Made by a program: the position numbers and the translations under genes
Notes under the pieces: generated by a model
What the model saw: the letters and a program-made list of their open reading frames with translations, nothing else
Database searches by the model: none
Told to the model about the DNA's origin: nothing
Shown: positions 6,423-12,415 of the stretch, piece by piece
Position numbering within the stretch: the first letter of the stretch is position 1
How the letters are laid out: every line of letters begins with the position of its first letter
DNA from: an uncultured Collinsella sp.
GTDB lineage: Bacteria; Actinomycetota; Coriobacteriia; Coriobacteriales; Coriobacteriaceae
Direction: 5' to 3'
Length of the DNA: 12,415 bases
Assembly: GCA_900549065.1 (NCBI GenBank)
Contig: URNC01000050.1
Coordinates: forward strand, 1 to 12,415

Positions 6423-7019
6423 TTAGGCGCTGATGATGTTGGGCAGCGGCAGGTCGTGGGCATCGGTGGGGACGTGGTTGATGCGTTGTTCGTCAAAGGC
6501 GATGCCGATGATTTGGCATGCGGGTGAGAGCATGGGCAGGTAGCGGTCGTAGCAACCGCCGCCGTAGCCCAGGCGCGTGCCGGTTTGATCGAAGGCCACG
6601 AGCGGCACAACAGTCATGTCGAGTGTTTCGGCAGGCACGATGGGGAAGCGGTCGCTGTCGATGTCCGTGGCCGCGAAGGCCCGCGCGGGGTGGGCGATAA
6701 ACGGAGCCGCGGACGCATCGTCGGCGGCAACTGCTCGCATGCACATGCGCTGGCCACAAGCTGCGGCATCAATTGCCGAGAGCATGCACGGATAGGCCAC
6801 GCGCCAGCCGCGCGCGGCGGCCGCAACGGCAAACGCGGCAGGGTCTGCCTCGGAACCCATCGCGGCATAGACGGCAACGGTGTGCGGCGCCGCGGCATCC
6901 AAGCGGCCCAGCAGCTCAACCAGCCGCGCACAGATATCAGCAGACTTCGCCGCCCGCAAGTCCAAATCAAGAGCATCGCGCCGAGCAATCACCGCCCGCC
7001 GCAACTCAGCCTTGTCCAT
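6423..7019 (-). CDS. ygfA: 5-formyltetrahydrofolate cyclo-ligase (5,10-methenyl-THF synthetase)
   Basis: This enzyme uses ATP to convert 5-formyltetrahydrofolate to 5,10-methenyltetrahydrofolate, returning a storage or inhibitory folate to the one-carbon pool in the cytoplasm. The 198 residues fit the family. They show the N-terminal basic helix KAELRRAVIARRDAL (3-17), YAAMGSEAD (51-59), the signature VVPLVAFDQTGTRLGYGGG then CYDRYL (137-161), GIAFDEQ (172-178) and VPTDAHDLPLP (183-193). The ATG at 7019 is preceded by a purine-rich GGGAGAGAGGG stretch; a TTG nine codons further up would enter the hairpin repeat and is less likely. The gene converges on metA with a 42-bp gap in which I see no clear terminator. 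It lies downstream of the M16C peptidase on the same strand, possibly as a read-through partner. Confidence 0.93.
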   Translation of the reverse strand: MDKAELRRAVIARRDALDLDLRAAKSADICARLVELLGRLDAAAPHTVAVYAAMGSEADPAAFAVAAAARGWRVAYPCMLSAIDAAACGQRMCMRAVAADDASAAPFIAHPARAFAATDIDSDRFPIVPAETLDMTVVPLVAFDQTGTRLGYGGGCYDRYLPMLSPACQIIGIAFDEQRINHVPTDAHDLPLPNIISA

Positions 7020-7035
7020 CCCGGCCCTCTCTCCC

Positions 7036-7074
7036 AAACCTACCAAAAAGGGACAGGTTTATTTTGGCAGGTTT
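7036..7074 (+). repeat. Hairpin repeat, unit 4 (13-nt AGGGAC loop)
   Basis: The arms AAACCTACCAAAA (7036-7048) and TTTTGGCAGGTTT (7062-7074) pair at 12 of 13 positions and enclose the 13-nt loop AGGGACAGGTTTA. The element lies 16 bases upstream of the cyclo-ligase start codon, so any transcript arriving from upstream would carry it in the leader. Architecture and loop length match the cluster at 89-192, but the arm sequence is unrelated. Confidence 0.7.
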
Positions 7075-7097
7075 TATCTGGGCAAACGTCGAAGCCG

Positions 7098-7124
7098 CCA
7101 CAAAGGTGCCTGTCCCCTTTGTGG
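7098..7124 (-). repeat. Hairpin repeat, unit 5 (13-nt GGGGAC loop)
   Basis: The arms CCACAAA (7098-7104) and TTTGTGG (7118-7124) enclose a 13-nt stretch reading GGGGACAGGCACC on the minus strand. Two further G-C pairs can form inside it, and the stem can extend outward to 7095/7127 with one G-T. On the plus strand the stem is followed by TTTT (7128-7131), terminator-like, but no plus-strand gene needs a terminator here. GGGACAGG (7050-7057) of unit 4 is complementary to CCTGTCCC (7109-7116), so units 4 and 5 can also pair with each other. Confidence 0.7.
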
Positions 7125-7142
7125 TGGTTTTGCTTGCTGTGG

Positions 7143-10100
7143 CTAGCCCAGCAGGTCGATGACGTTAAAGCCGGCGTTGCTCTTGGCGATGACGTCTCGG
7201 CCGCCAAAGACGCAGGTGAGCGACTCGGCTGCGATGCGCGTCACGTCGGTGCCGAGCGAGCGCAGCTCACCGGGCGTGACGGCGAGCATCTGGGCGCGGC
7301 GCTCCTCGCGTGCGTGCGGATCGAGCCCGGCCAGGTAGGTCGTGTTGCGGCGCTTGGTGAGCGCGTACGGCTTCACCGGTGCGTCCATACCGCTCACGCA
7401 GCTCACGATAAAGCCCTCAAAGGCGGCTTCGTTGGGCTCAAAGCTGCCGAGCCATTCGCCTGCGCGCGCCACACGCTCAATCGAGGGGTCGATTGCCGGG
7501 TCGCGGTAGGTGTAGAACGCCGTCTGACGCTCGCCTGCCGCACGGAATCCGCAGCCGTACGCGCCGCCCTTAACGCGGATTTCGTTCCACAGATAGTCGT
7601 AGGAGAGCGCGTTGGCGGCAACCGCCCAAGCGCCCGTCACGTCGATGCCCAGGCGACGCGGGTCACACGCGCTCGCCGCAAAGCAGATGTCGCTGGGGAT
7701 GATAAAAGCCTCGTGGCGGTCGCGCGGCGTCGGCACCACGAGCGCGTCGCGGCCGGCATCGGCGCCGTCGCCAGCGCCCAGCCCCAGATCGCCCGCGGCG
7801 GCCCAGTACGCGTTAAAGTCCTCGTCGCTGCCGGTAAAGCTCGCCAGGCAGCCATCGGCCACAAAGATGCGGCCTGCCAGCTCGGTAAGCTTGGCGCGCA
7901 GGTCATCCAGGCGCTCGTCAAAGTGGTCGAGCAGATCGCGCAGGAACAGGTAGAAGTCCACGCCCGAAAGCTGCTCGCGCACCACGGCCGAAGGCGAACT
8001 GTAGCTCATAGCGCGACCGAGCGCCGCCGAGTGTCCGTTGTTGATAAAGCCCTGCTCAAGCCCAATGCGAATCTGCGTGAGCACGTCGCGCACGCGGTCG
8101 GCGTCGGCATCGAGCAAAAGCGTGCTCGACCACACCTCGTGCGGCAGGCTTGCCAGCGCATTGATCTTCTCGGACAGGGCGCCGGCGCTTACCAGCAGGT
8201 AGGGGCGCACACCGTCCACGTCGGGCTGGGTCATGACCTCGGTCGAAAAGCTCAAAAAGCCAAGCTTGCCGGCGAGCAAGTTGTCGAGCTCCTCGGCCGA
8301 GTGCTCGCTCGTGGGCAGCTGCTTGAGCAGGCGGCAGAGCAGCGTTACATAGGGCAGGTCCTCAAACGCGACGCAGCTCAGGTCGAAATACTGCATGGCG
8401 TAGGCCAGGCGGTTGGTGGGGATGCCGTGACGCAGGCAGGGGATGGGCGCAGTCGTGTCCACAACGAGCGGCGGCTCGGGGCGCGCCTCGCCAATATCGG
8501 ATACACGCAGGCGCGGCAGCGTGGCCTTGTCCTCGGGCGTGTCCTCGGCTTCCTGCGCGGCACGCAGCACGGCCGTGCGCTCGACCACGTCGGCCAGCTC
8601 GGCATCGGTCATGGCATCGCGCTTGGCTGCCAGCTCGGCGGCCTCGGCACTCTCTGCGCCCTCGGCGGCATCCACCGGCACCAGCTCGACCAGCGCCATA
8701 TGGTCGTTTTCCAGCACCAGCTCGCGCAGCAGGTCCTCAAAGTAGCTGCCGTCCAGCTCACCACGCAGCTCCTCGTACACCGGGCCGTACTTGAGCGCCA
8801 GCGTCGCGGCGTCGTCATCGTAGAGCCAGGTGCTCAGCGCATCGCACGCAATGGCCACGCCGTCGGCGATGCCATAGTCGCGCTGGCGCAGGTCGTACTC
8901 GTTGCTGCTGATGATGGCCTCTAGGCGCTCGCGCGGAACGCCGTGCTCGCACAGGTCGCGGCAAGCGTCCTGGAATACGCGACGCAGCTCGCGCGCCACG
9001 CCGGGCTGCGCATTTTGCAGCATGATGAGCTCGTAGGGCTGCAGGCTCTCGGCTGCGGTGTAGCTCACCACGTTGCCGCCCAGTCCGGCGGCAAGAACGG
9101 CCTTCTTAACCGGTGCCTCGTTGGAACCTAGCAGTGCCTCGAACAGGATGTCCGCCGCGATCGTGCGCTTGCGGTCGAGCGCGCTGCCCAGCACAAGGCC
9201 CAGGCCCACCAAGGCGTTCTCGGGTGTGGTGGCCATCTCGACGCGCTTATACTCGCAGGTCACGGGCGCCTGCACGCCCAGTGGATTGGGTGCCAGCGTG
9301 GACGGGTCCTCGCCGGCGGCAACGGCTGCGTCCATGCGGCGGCTTGCGGCGCTCGGCTGCGACAGGTAGCGCTCGTTCAAAAAGGCTAACGCGCGGTCCA
9401 CGTCCAGGTCGCCGTAGAGCGTGATGTAGGAGTTGGAAGGATTGTAGTGGCGCGCGTGCGTGTCCAGGAACTGCTCGTAGGTGAGCGTGGGAATCGCGCG
9501 CGGGTCGCCACCGCTCTCGTGCGCATAGGCGGTGTCGGGATAGAGCGCGGCGTTGACGGCGTCGTCCAGCACGCTCATGGGGTCGGACAGCGCGCCCTTC
9601 ATCTCGTTGAACACCACGCCGTTATAGCGCAGCGTGCCCTCGCGCAGGCTCGCGGAGCTGTCGCCGTCCTCGCCCTCGGCGCCCTCCGGCAGGTCCAGCT
9701 CGTAGTGCCAGCCCTCCTGCTCAAAAATGGTGGGTTTGGTATAGATGGCCGGGTTGAACACCGCGTCCAGGTACACGTCCATCAGGTTGTACAGGTCCTG
9801 CTCGTTGGTGGTGGCAACGGGGTAGATGGTCTTGTCGGGGTAGGTCATGGCGTTGAGGAACGTCTGCATGGAGCTCTTGATCAGGTCCACGAACGGTTCC
9901 TTGACGGGGAACTTAGCCGATCCGCACAGCACCGAGTGCTCAAGAATATGGAACACGCCGGTGGAATCGGCCGGCGGCGTCTTAAATCCAATGGCAAAGG
10001 CCTTGTTTTCGTCGTCGCATGCCAGGTACAGCAGGCGAGCGCCCGATGCGGTGTGGCGCAGCACGTAGGCGTCCGAGTCGAGCTCGGGCACGGTCTCGCA

Positions 10101-10187
10101 GCGCTCGACGGCAAAGCCGTGGCGGGTGGTGCCGGGCACCAGCAGCGCGGCGGCAGCGGTGCGAGGGTCGGTTGAGGTGGTGGGCAT
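7143..10187 (-). CDS. M16C zinc metallopeptidase, PreP-like (insulinase superfamily)
   Basis: This peptidase degrades short peptides in a closed clam-shell chamber. With no signal peptide it should be cytosolic. The 1014 residues match the M16C size (about 970-1000). The inverted zinc motif is HILEH (80-84), with the distal glutamate probably E158 in FEQEGWHYEL. The family block SVLCGSAKFPVKEPF (85-99) and SMQTFLNAMTYPDKT (106-120) follow. The C-terminal half carries KGGAYGCGF (from about 873) and YRDP, the substrate-binding region of the inactive half. An acidic insertion EGAEGEDGDSSAS lies near 168-180. The ATG at 10187 is chosen because AAAGGAG (10201-10195) is seven bases upstream; an open in-frame extension to 10361 is non-conserved and crosses the promoter. 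No terminator with a T-run follows on this strand, so read-through into the cyclo-ligase is possible. Confidence 0.95.
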   Translation of the reverse strand: MPTTSTDPRTAAAALLVPGTTRHGFAVERCETVPELDSDAYVLRHTASGARLLYLACDDENKAFAIGFKTPPADSTGVFHILEHSVLCGSAKFPVKEPFVDLIKSSMQTFLNAMTYPDKTIYPVATTNEQDLYNLMDVYLDAVFNPAIYTKPTIFEQEGWHYELDLPEGAEGEDGDSSASLREGTLRYNGVVFNEMKGALSDPMSVLDDAVNAALYPDTAYAHESGGDPRAIPTLTYEQFLDTHARHYNPSNSYITLYGDLDVDRALAFLNERYLSQPSAASRRMDAAVAAGEDPSTLAPNPLGVQAPVTCEYKRVEMATTPENALVGLGLVLGSALDRKRTIAADILFEALLGSNEAPVKKAVLAAGLGGNVVSYTAAESLQPYELIMLQNAQPGVARELRRVFQDACRDLCEHGVPRERLEAIISSNEYDLRQRDYGIADGVAIACDALSTWLYDDDAATLALKYGPVYEELRGELDGSYFEDLLRELVLENDHMALVELVPVDAAEGAESAEAAELAAKRDAMTDAELADVVERTAVLRAAQEAEDTPEDKATLPRLRVSDIGEARPEPPLVVDTTAPIPCLRHGIPTNRLAYAMQYFDLSCVAFEDLPYVTLLCRLLKQLPTSEHSAEELDNLLAGKLGFLSFSTEVMTQPDVDGVRPYLLVSAGALSEKINALASLPHEVWSSTLLLDADADRVRDVLTQIRIGLEQGFINNGHSAALGRAMSYSSPSAVVREQLSGVDFYLFLRDLLDHFDERLDDLRAKLTELAGRIFVADGCLASFTGSDEDFNAYWAAAGDLGLGAGDGADAGRDALVVPTPRDRHEAFIIPSDICFAASACDPRRLGIDVTGAWAVAANALSYDYLWNEIRVKGGAYGCGFRAAGERQTAFYTYRDPAIDPSIERVARAGEWLGSFEPNEAAFEGFIVSCVSGMDAPVKPYALTKRRNTTYLAGLDPHAREERRAQMLAVTPGELRSLGTDVTRIAAESLTCVFGGRDVIAKSNAGFNVIDLLG

Positions 10188-10239
10188 ATGCAGTCTCCTT
10201 TGACGCCCCAGCGGGGGCGAATCGAGTCGAATCCCCGAG

Positions 10240-10255
10240 AGTATACCCATATGGG
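10240..10255 (-). promoter_or_regulatory. Putative -10 box and palindrome upstream of the M16C peptidase
   Basis: TATACT on the minus strand (10245-10240) is a good -10 element about 53 bases before the start codon. Directly upstream is the perfect palindrome CCCATATGGG (10246-10255), placed where a regulator could cover the promoter spacer. No good -35 is visible at 17 bp (GCAGAG); TTGCAG occurs at 19 bp. Confidence 0.4.
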
Positions 10256-10377
10256 GCCGCGGCTCTGCAACGAACTGGAGACGATGTGGGTGGACTAGCC
10301 TAGCTAGGTTGATAACGAATGCCGCGGGTAGCCGCTGCATCCCGCTAAAGTGAAATAACACCCCGTTTACCGAATCA

Positions 10378-10402
10378 TTTAGGAAATATATGGACTCCTA
10401 AA
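10378..10402. promoter_or_regulatory. Inverted repeat upstream of the second GntR gene
   Basis: TTTAGGA (10378-10384) and TCCTAAA (10396-10402) are a perfect 7-bp inverted repeat around an AT-rich 11-bp spacer. It stands ten bases before the -10 candidate TACAAT (10412-10417), in the -35 zone. A dimeric regulator, possibly the gene's own product, could bind here. Confidence 0.35.
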
Positions 10403-10452
10403 AAGTTCTAATACAATATAAGCCATCTATCTATAAGCTGCTGATTCCTTTC

Positions 10453-10457
10453 AAAGG
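10453..10457 (+). promoter_or_regulatory. Ribosome binding site deciding the second GntR start
   Basis: AAAGG lies ten bases before the ATG at 10468 but only one base before the in-frame ATG at 10459. The later ATG is therefore the more likely start, removing three residues. Confidence 0.5.
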
Positions 10458-10467
10458 TATGGTTGAT

Positions 10468-11172
10468 ATGGTTGAAGTAAATAGCGTTATCCCCCTGTAC
10501 AAACAGATTGTTCGTGCGCTTTCTGATTCGATCGCCAACGGCACTTACCGCCCGGGAGATAAGCTTCCGACCGAGGCGGAGCTCATCGAGCAATTTGGCG
10601 TGAGCCGAATAACGGTTCGCTCCGCAATTAAAGAAATGGAAGATGCTGGGCTTGTTGAGAGGGCCCGCGGCAAGGGCACGTTCGTTTCGTCGGACACACA
10701 GATGTATGCCGCGGACGACCGTGAGAGCTTTACCCATTCGTGCCAGCTTGCTGGAAAACAGGCGTCTACCAGGGTTCTCGCAATGGGCTGGGACTTCCCA
10801 AGCCTGCGAGACGCGAAGTTCCTAGGCGTAGACGATACCCAAAAGGTATTGCGTAGTCGTCGTCTGCGCCTTGTGGATGACAAGCCCACGATGCTGGAAA
10901 CCAATAGCTATTCCGCTGCGCTTTCTTTTTTGGAGCATGAATCCCTCGAGGATTCGCTGATGGCGGTACTCGATCGCCAGGGGATCAAGATGGGTCCCAA
11001 CACGCGTACGCTCGAGGTCTGCTATGCGAGCGAGCTCGAGGCGGCATACCTTAACGTGGAGCTGGACTCTCCGCTGCTTCTGTTTGTCGATAGACGTTAT
11101 GCTCCAAGCGGCGAGCCGCTTTTCATCTCCCGTCAGGTGTACTGCACCGAGCGACTGAAGTTCTATCTGTAA
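10468..11172 (+). CDS. GntR-family transcriptional regulator, HutC/UTRA type, beside PTS genes
   Basis: This is a DNA-binding regulator of 234 residues from the ATG at 10468 (237 if 10459 is used). The winged helix-turn-helix (about 8-73) carries IPLYKQIVRALSDSI, PTEAELIEQFGVSRITVRSA and the wing GKGTFV. A UTRA ligand-binding domain follows (about 88-232), with KPTMLETNSY (139-148) and the C-terminal EPLFISRQVYCTERLKFYL. It has the same architecture as the regulator at 2266 but clearly different sequence outside the DNA-binding helix. It lies upstream of a mannose-family PTS EIIA/EIIB pair, with its own terminator between. By inference it controls that PTS and senses the imported sugar phosphate. 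Base composition is visibly less GC-rich than in the peptidase gene next to it. Confidence 0.92.
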   Translation: MVEVNSVIPLYKQIVRALSDSIANGTYRPGDKLPTEAELIEQFGVSRITVRSAIKEMEDAGLVERARGKGTFVSSDTQMYAADDRESFTHSCQLAGKQASTRVLAMGWDFPSLRDAKFLGVDDTQKVLRSRRLRLVDDKPTMLETNSYSAALSFLEHESLEDSLMAVLDRQGIKMGPNTRTLEVCYASELEAAYLNVELDSPLLLFVDRRYAPSGEPLFISRQVYCTERLKFYL

Positions 11173-11177
11173 GCAAG

Positions 11178-11210
11178 GGCGGCCGTTCTGTAAAAGGAGC
11201 GGCCGTTTTA
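11178..11210 (+). terminator. Intrinsic terminator after the second GntR gene
   Basis: The stem CGGCCGTTCT (11180-11189) pairs with GGAGCGGCCG (11196-11205), including two G-T pairs, around the loop GTAAAA. TTTT follows at once. It separates the regulator transcript from the PTS genes. Confidence 0.75.
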
Positions 11211-11266
11211 CCGACCAATTGTTACCGTTCGCGGAATTAGAGAATTAACGCACCGCAAAAAGGAAA

Positions 11267-11297
11267 TTGCTTATATACTTTGTTATGACAATATAGT
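11267..11297 (+). promoter_or_regulatory. Putative promoter region of the PTS genes
   Basis: This AT-rich stretch lies between the terminator and the EIIA gene. TTGCTT (11267-11272) could be a -35 element and TATAGT (11292-11297) a -10 element, but the spacing of 19 is long. TATACT (11274-11279) is an alternative -10 box. TTGT-TATG-ACAA (11280-11291) is a small dyad that could be an operator. ACAATATA (11288-11295) also occurs upstream of the second GntR gene (10413-10420). No sigma-54 -24/-12 element (GG and GC at the required spacing) is seen. Confidence 0.35.
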
Positions 11298-11321
11298 ACG
11301 TCTTATTGATATTGGAGAACT

Positions 11322-11741
11322 ATGAATAAGATATTGCTAGCGAGTCATGGTTATCTCGCCCAAGGTATGAAAAGCTCTCTGGAGATTCTGATGGGCGCCA
11401 ACGACCGAATCGAGTGTCTGTGCGCCTATGTCGATGACGACACGAGGGATGTCGCAGCGCTTATCGATGCTTGGATGAAGTCGAAGGATCCGGCCGACAC
11501 GTGGTTTGTCGTAACTGACATCTTTGGCGGTTCCGTAAACAACGAGTTCATCCAGAGGCAGGCCGCCGGATCGTTTACGTTGATCGCCGGAATGAACTTG
11601 CCGCTGCTGGTGGAAATGGTTACACAGCTGGACTTCCTAGATGCGGACAAGGCCAAAGCCGCGGTTGAGGGATCGCGTTCGTTTATCCAGCTTTGTGAGG
11701 CGGCGGATATGCTCGCCGATGTCGAAGAAGAAGAGTTCTAG
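11322..11741 (+). CDS. PTS system mannose-family EIIA component
   Basis: This soluble phosphocarrier accepts phosphate from HPr and passes it to EIIB of a mannose/fructose/sorbose-family sugar transporter. The 139 residues form a single EIIA-Man domain. The phosphorylated histidine is H9 in LLASHGYLAQGM. The conserved TDIFGGSVNN (65-74) and AGMNLPLL (89-96) form the active-site surroundings. The protein ends in an acidic DVEEEEF with no fused EIIB domain, so EIIA and EIIB are separate chains here. GGAG (11314-11317) lies four bases before the ATG. EIIB follows after 62 bases. The substrate cannot be told from the soluble subunits; specificity lies in EIIC and EIID, which are not in the window. 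Confidence 0.93.
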   Translation: MNKILLASHGYLAQGMKSSLEILMGANDRIECLCAYVDDDTRDVAALIDAWMKSKDPADTWFVVTDIFGGSVNNEFIQRQAAGSFTLIAGMNLPLLVEMVTQLDFLDADKAKAAVEGSRSFIQLCEAADMLADVEEEEF

Positions 11742-11790
11742 CTCAAGCTTCAACGAATAATTCAACCCTGTCATTACCTTTATTACGCGC

Positions 11791-11794
11791 GGAG
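11791..11794 (+). promoter_or_regulatory. Ribosome binding site deciding the EIIB start
   Basis: GGAG directly abuts the ATG at 11795, leaving no room for initiation there, but lies nine bases before the in-frame ATG at 11804. The start MIKLTRVDYRLIHGQV at 11804 also fits the family's N-terminus. Confidence 0.65.
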
Positions 11795-11803
11795 ATGATT
11801 ACG

Positions 11804-12277
11804 ATGATTAAGCTTACGAGGGTCGATTACCGATTGATTCACGGCCAGGTCGCCATGTCCTGGACGCATGCGCTGGATGTCGATTGCATCCTGTGTGCCA
11901 GCGACGCCGTGGCAAAAGACGACATGAGAAAAGCCGCTTTGAGGCTAGCTCGTCCCAACGGCGTGAAGCTCGTCATAAAAGACGTGAACGCTGCTATCGA
12001 GGCGCTCAACAGCGGCGTCACCGACAAGTATTCGCTGTTTATCATTGTCGAGACGATCGAGGATGCCTATCGCCTTGCTAAGGGTTGCAAAGACATCAAG
12101 GAGATCAATTTGGGCGGAACTCGAAAGTCTCCCGAGACCACGCTTCATCCGACCCCCGCGATCTTTGCGACCGAAACCGATGCCGAGCATATCCAAGAGC
12201 TTGTCAACGATGGCGTGGTTATCGAAATCCGTCAGGTTCCCAATGACTCAAAGGTACTTGCCAAGGACGTTTTCTAG
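11804..12277 (+). CDS. PTS system mannose/sorbose-family EIIB component
   Basis: This cytoplasmic subunit takes phosphate from EIIA and donates it to the sugar carried by EIIC/EIID. The 157 residues form one EIIB-sorbose domain. The phosphorylated histidine is H13 in TRVDYRLIHGQVAMSW (5-20). Family features include VKLVIKDV (54-61), INLGGTRKSP (101-110) and the C-terminal QVPNDSKV (144-151). The start at 11804 is preferred over 11795 on ribosome-binding-site spacing. It probably shares a transcript with EIIA. Unusually, a strong terminator-like hairpin follows 50 bases after the stop instead of the EIIC and EIID genes. The substrate is unknown. Confidence 0.93.
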   Translation: MIKLTRVDYRLIHGQVAMSWTHALDVDCILCASDAVAKDDMRKAALRLARPNGVKLVIKDVNAAIEALNSGVTDKYSLFIIVETIEDAYRLAKGCKDIKEINLGGTRKSPETTLHPTPAIFATETDAEHIQELVNDGVVIEIRQVPNDSKVLAKDVF

Positions 12278-12327
12278 CTGGAAACATGCCATTGTCTAGC
12301 ATTTATTAACTAGGTCCTCCTTTCTTT

Positions 12328-12359
12328 AGCCCGCCGATCATTTGATCGGCTGGCTTTTT
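12328..12359 (+). terminator. Intrinsic terminator after EIIB
   Basis: AGCC plus GCCGATCA (12328-12340, with C12332 unpaired) pairs with TGATCGGC plus GGCT (12343-12355, with T12351 unpaired), followed by a run of five T (12355-12359). It would end the EIIA-EIIB transcript. Confidence 0.8.
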
Positions 12360-12377
12360 ATTTCAAGACTTTAGTCC

Positions 12378-12398
12378 GCTGGCCGCGCAGCGGCCAGC
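12378..12398. repeat. Second perfect hairpin after the PTS terminator
   Basis: GCTGGCCGC (12378-12386) and GCGGCCAGC (12390-12398) form a perfect 9-bp stem with a GCA loop. Only TTTAAA follows on the plus strand and GGACT on the minus strand, so it is not a clear terminator. It could be a backup terminator, part of a leader for a gene beyond the window, or a repeat. Confidence 0.45.
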
Positions 12399-12415
12399 TT
12401 TAAACCACCCGCTAC

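Noticed and set aside
6585..8924. A 779-residue open frame on the plus strand opposite the cyclo-ligase and the M16C peptidase.
   Set aside because: It runs across two well-supported minus-strand genes and the hairpin repeats between them, has no recognisable domain, and arises from scarce stop codons in antisense GC-rich DNA.
10188..10361. A 58-residue N-terminal extension of the M16C peptidase.
   Set aside because: The sequence is non-conserved and covers the probable promoter; AAAGGAG is correctly spaced for the ATG at 10187.

Overview
The window looks like chromosomal DNA from a high-GC, anaerobic gut actinobacterium of the Coriobacteriia, most likely Collinsella or a close relative. This rests on the G/C-rich third codon positions, the gene content (RecQ, a MetA-type homoserine acyltransferase, an L-2-hydroxyacid dehydrogenase, an M16C peptidase, a mannose-family PTS and HutC-type GntR regulators) and the short GGGGAC-containing hairpin repeats. 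The taxonomic call is inference from pattern recognition, not from a search.

Layout: 1-283 has no convincing gene. It holds a cluster of hairpin repeats that share a 13-nt loop, then a TATAAT box. 284-4134 (+) carries recQ, a GntR/HutC regulator two bases behind it, and an FrlB-like SIS-domain sugar-phosphate deglycase with its own promoter and two pairs of 10-bp repeats. A strong hairpin at 4183-4224 separates it from a convergent L-2-hydroxyacid dehydrogenase (-, 4266-5243). That gene diverges from metA (+, 5454-6380), which converges on a 5-formyltetrahydrofolate cyclo-ligase (-, 6423-7019). A second pair of hairpin repeats (7036-7124) lies between this gene and a 1014-residue M16C zinc peptidase (-, 7143-10187). 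From about 10310 the base composition becomes more AT-rich. There a second GntR/HutC regulator (10468-11172) with its own terminator precedes the EIIA and EIIB subunits of a mannose-family PTS, followed by a strong terminator. The membrane subunits EIIC and EIID are not in the window.

How the genes may work together: most of the middle block is ordinary metabolism (methionine precursor synthesis, folate salvage, redox balance, peptide degradation). The two ends each hold a HutC-type sugar regulator next to a carbohydrate function. A mannose-family PTS plus an FrlB/GfrE/GfrF-type SIS deglycase is the known combination for uptake and cleavage of Amadori products (fructoselysine, glucoselysine) in Salmonella. 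The two loci here could be parts of one such pathway, but they are 7 kb apart and I see no shared operator.

The most unusual structure is the hairpin family. Five hairpins at two sites have different, self-complementary arms around a 13-nt loop that begins (A/G)GGGAC. A sixth copy of the loop sequence has lost its right arm.
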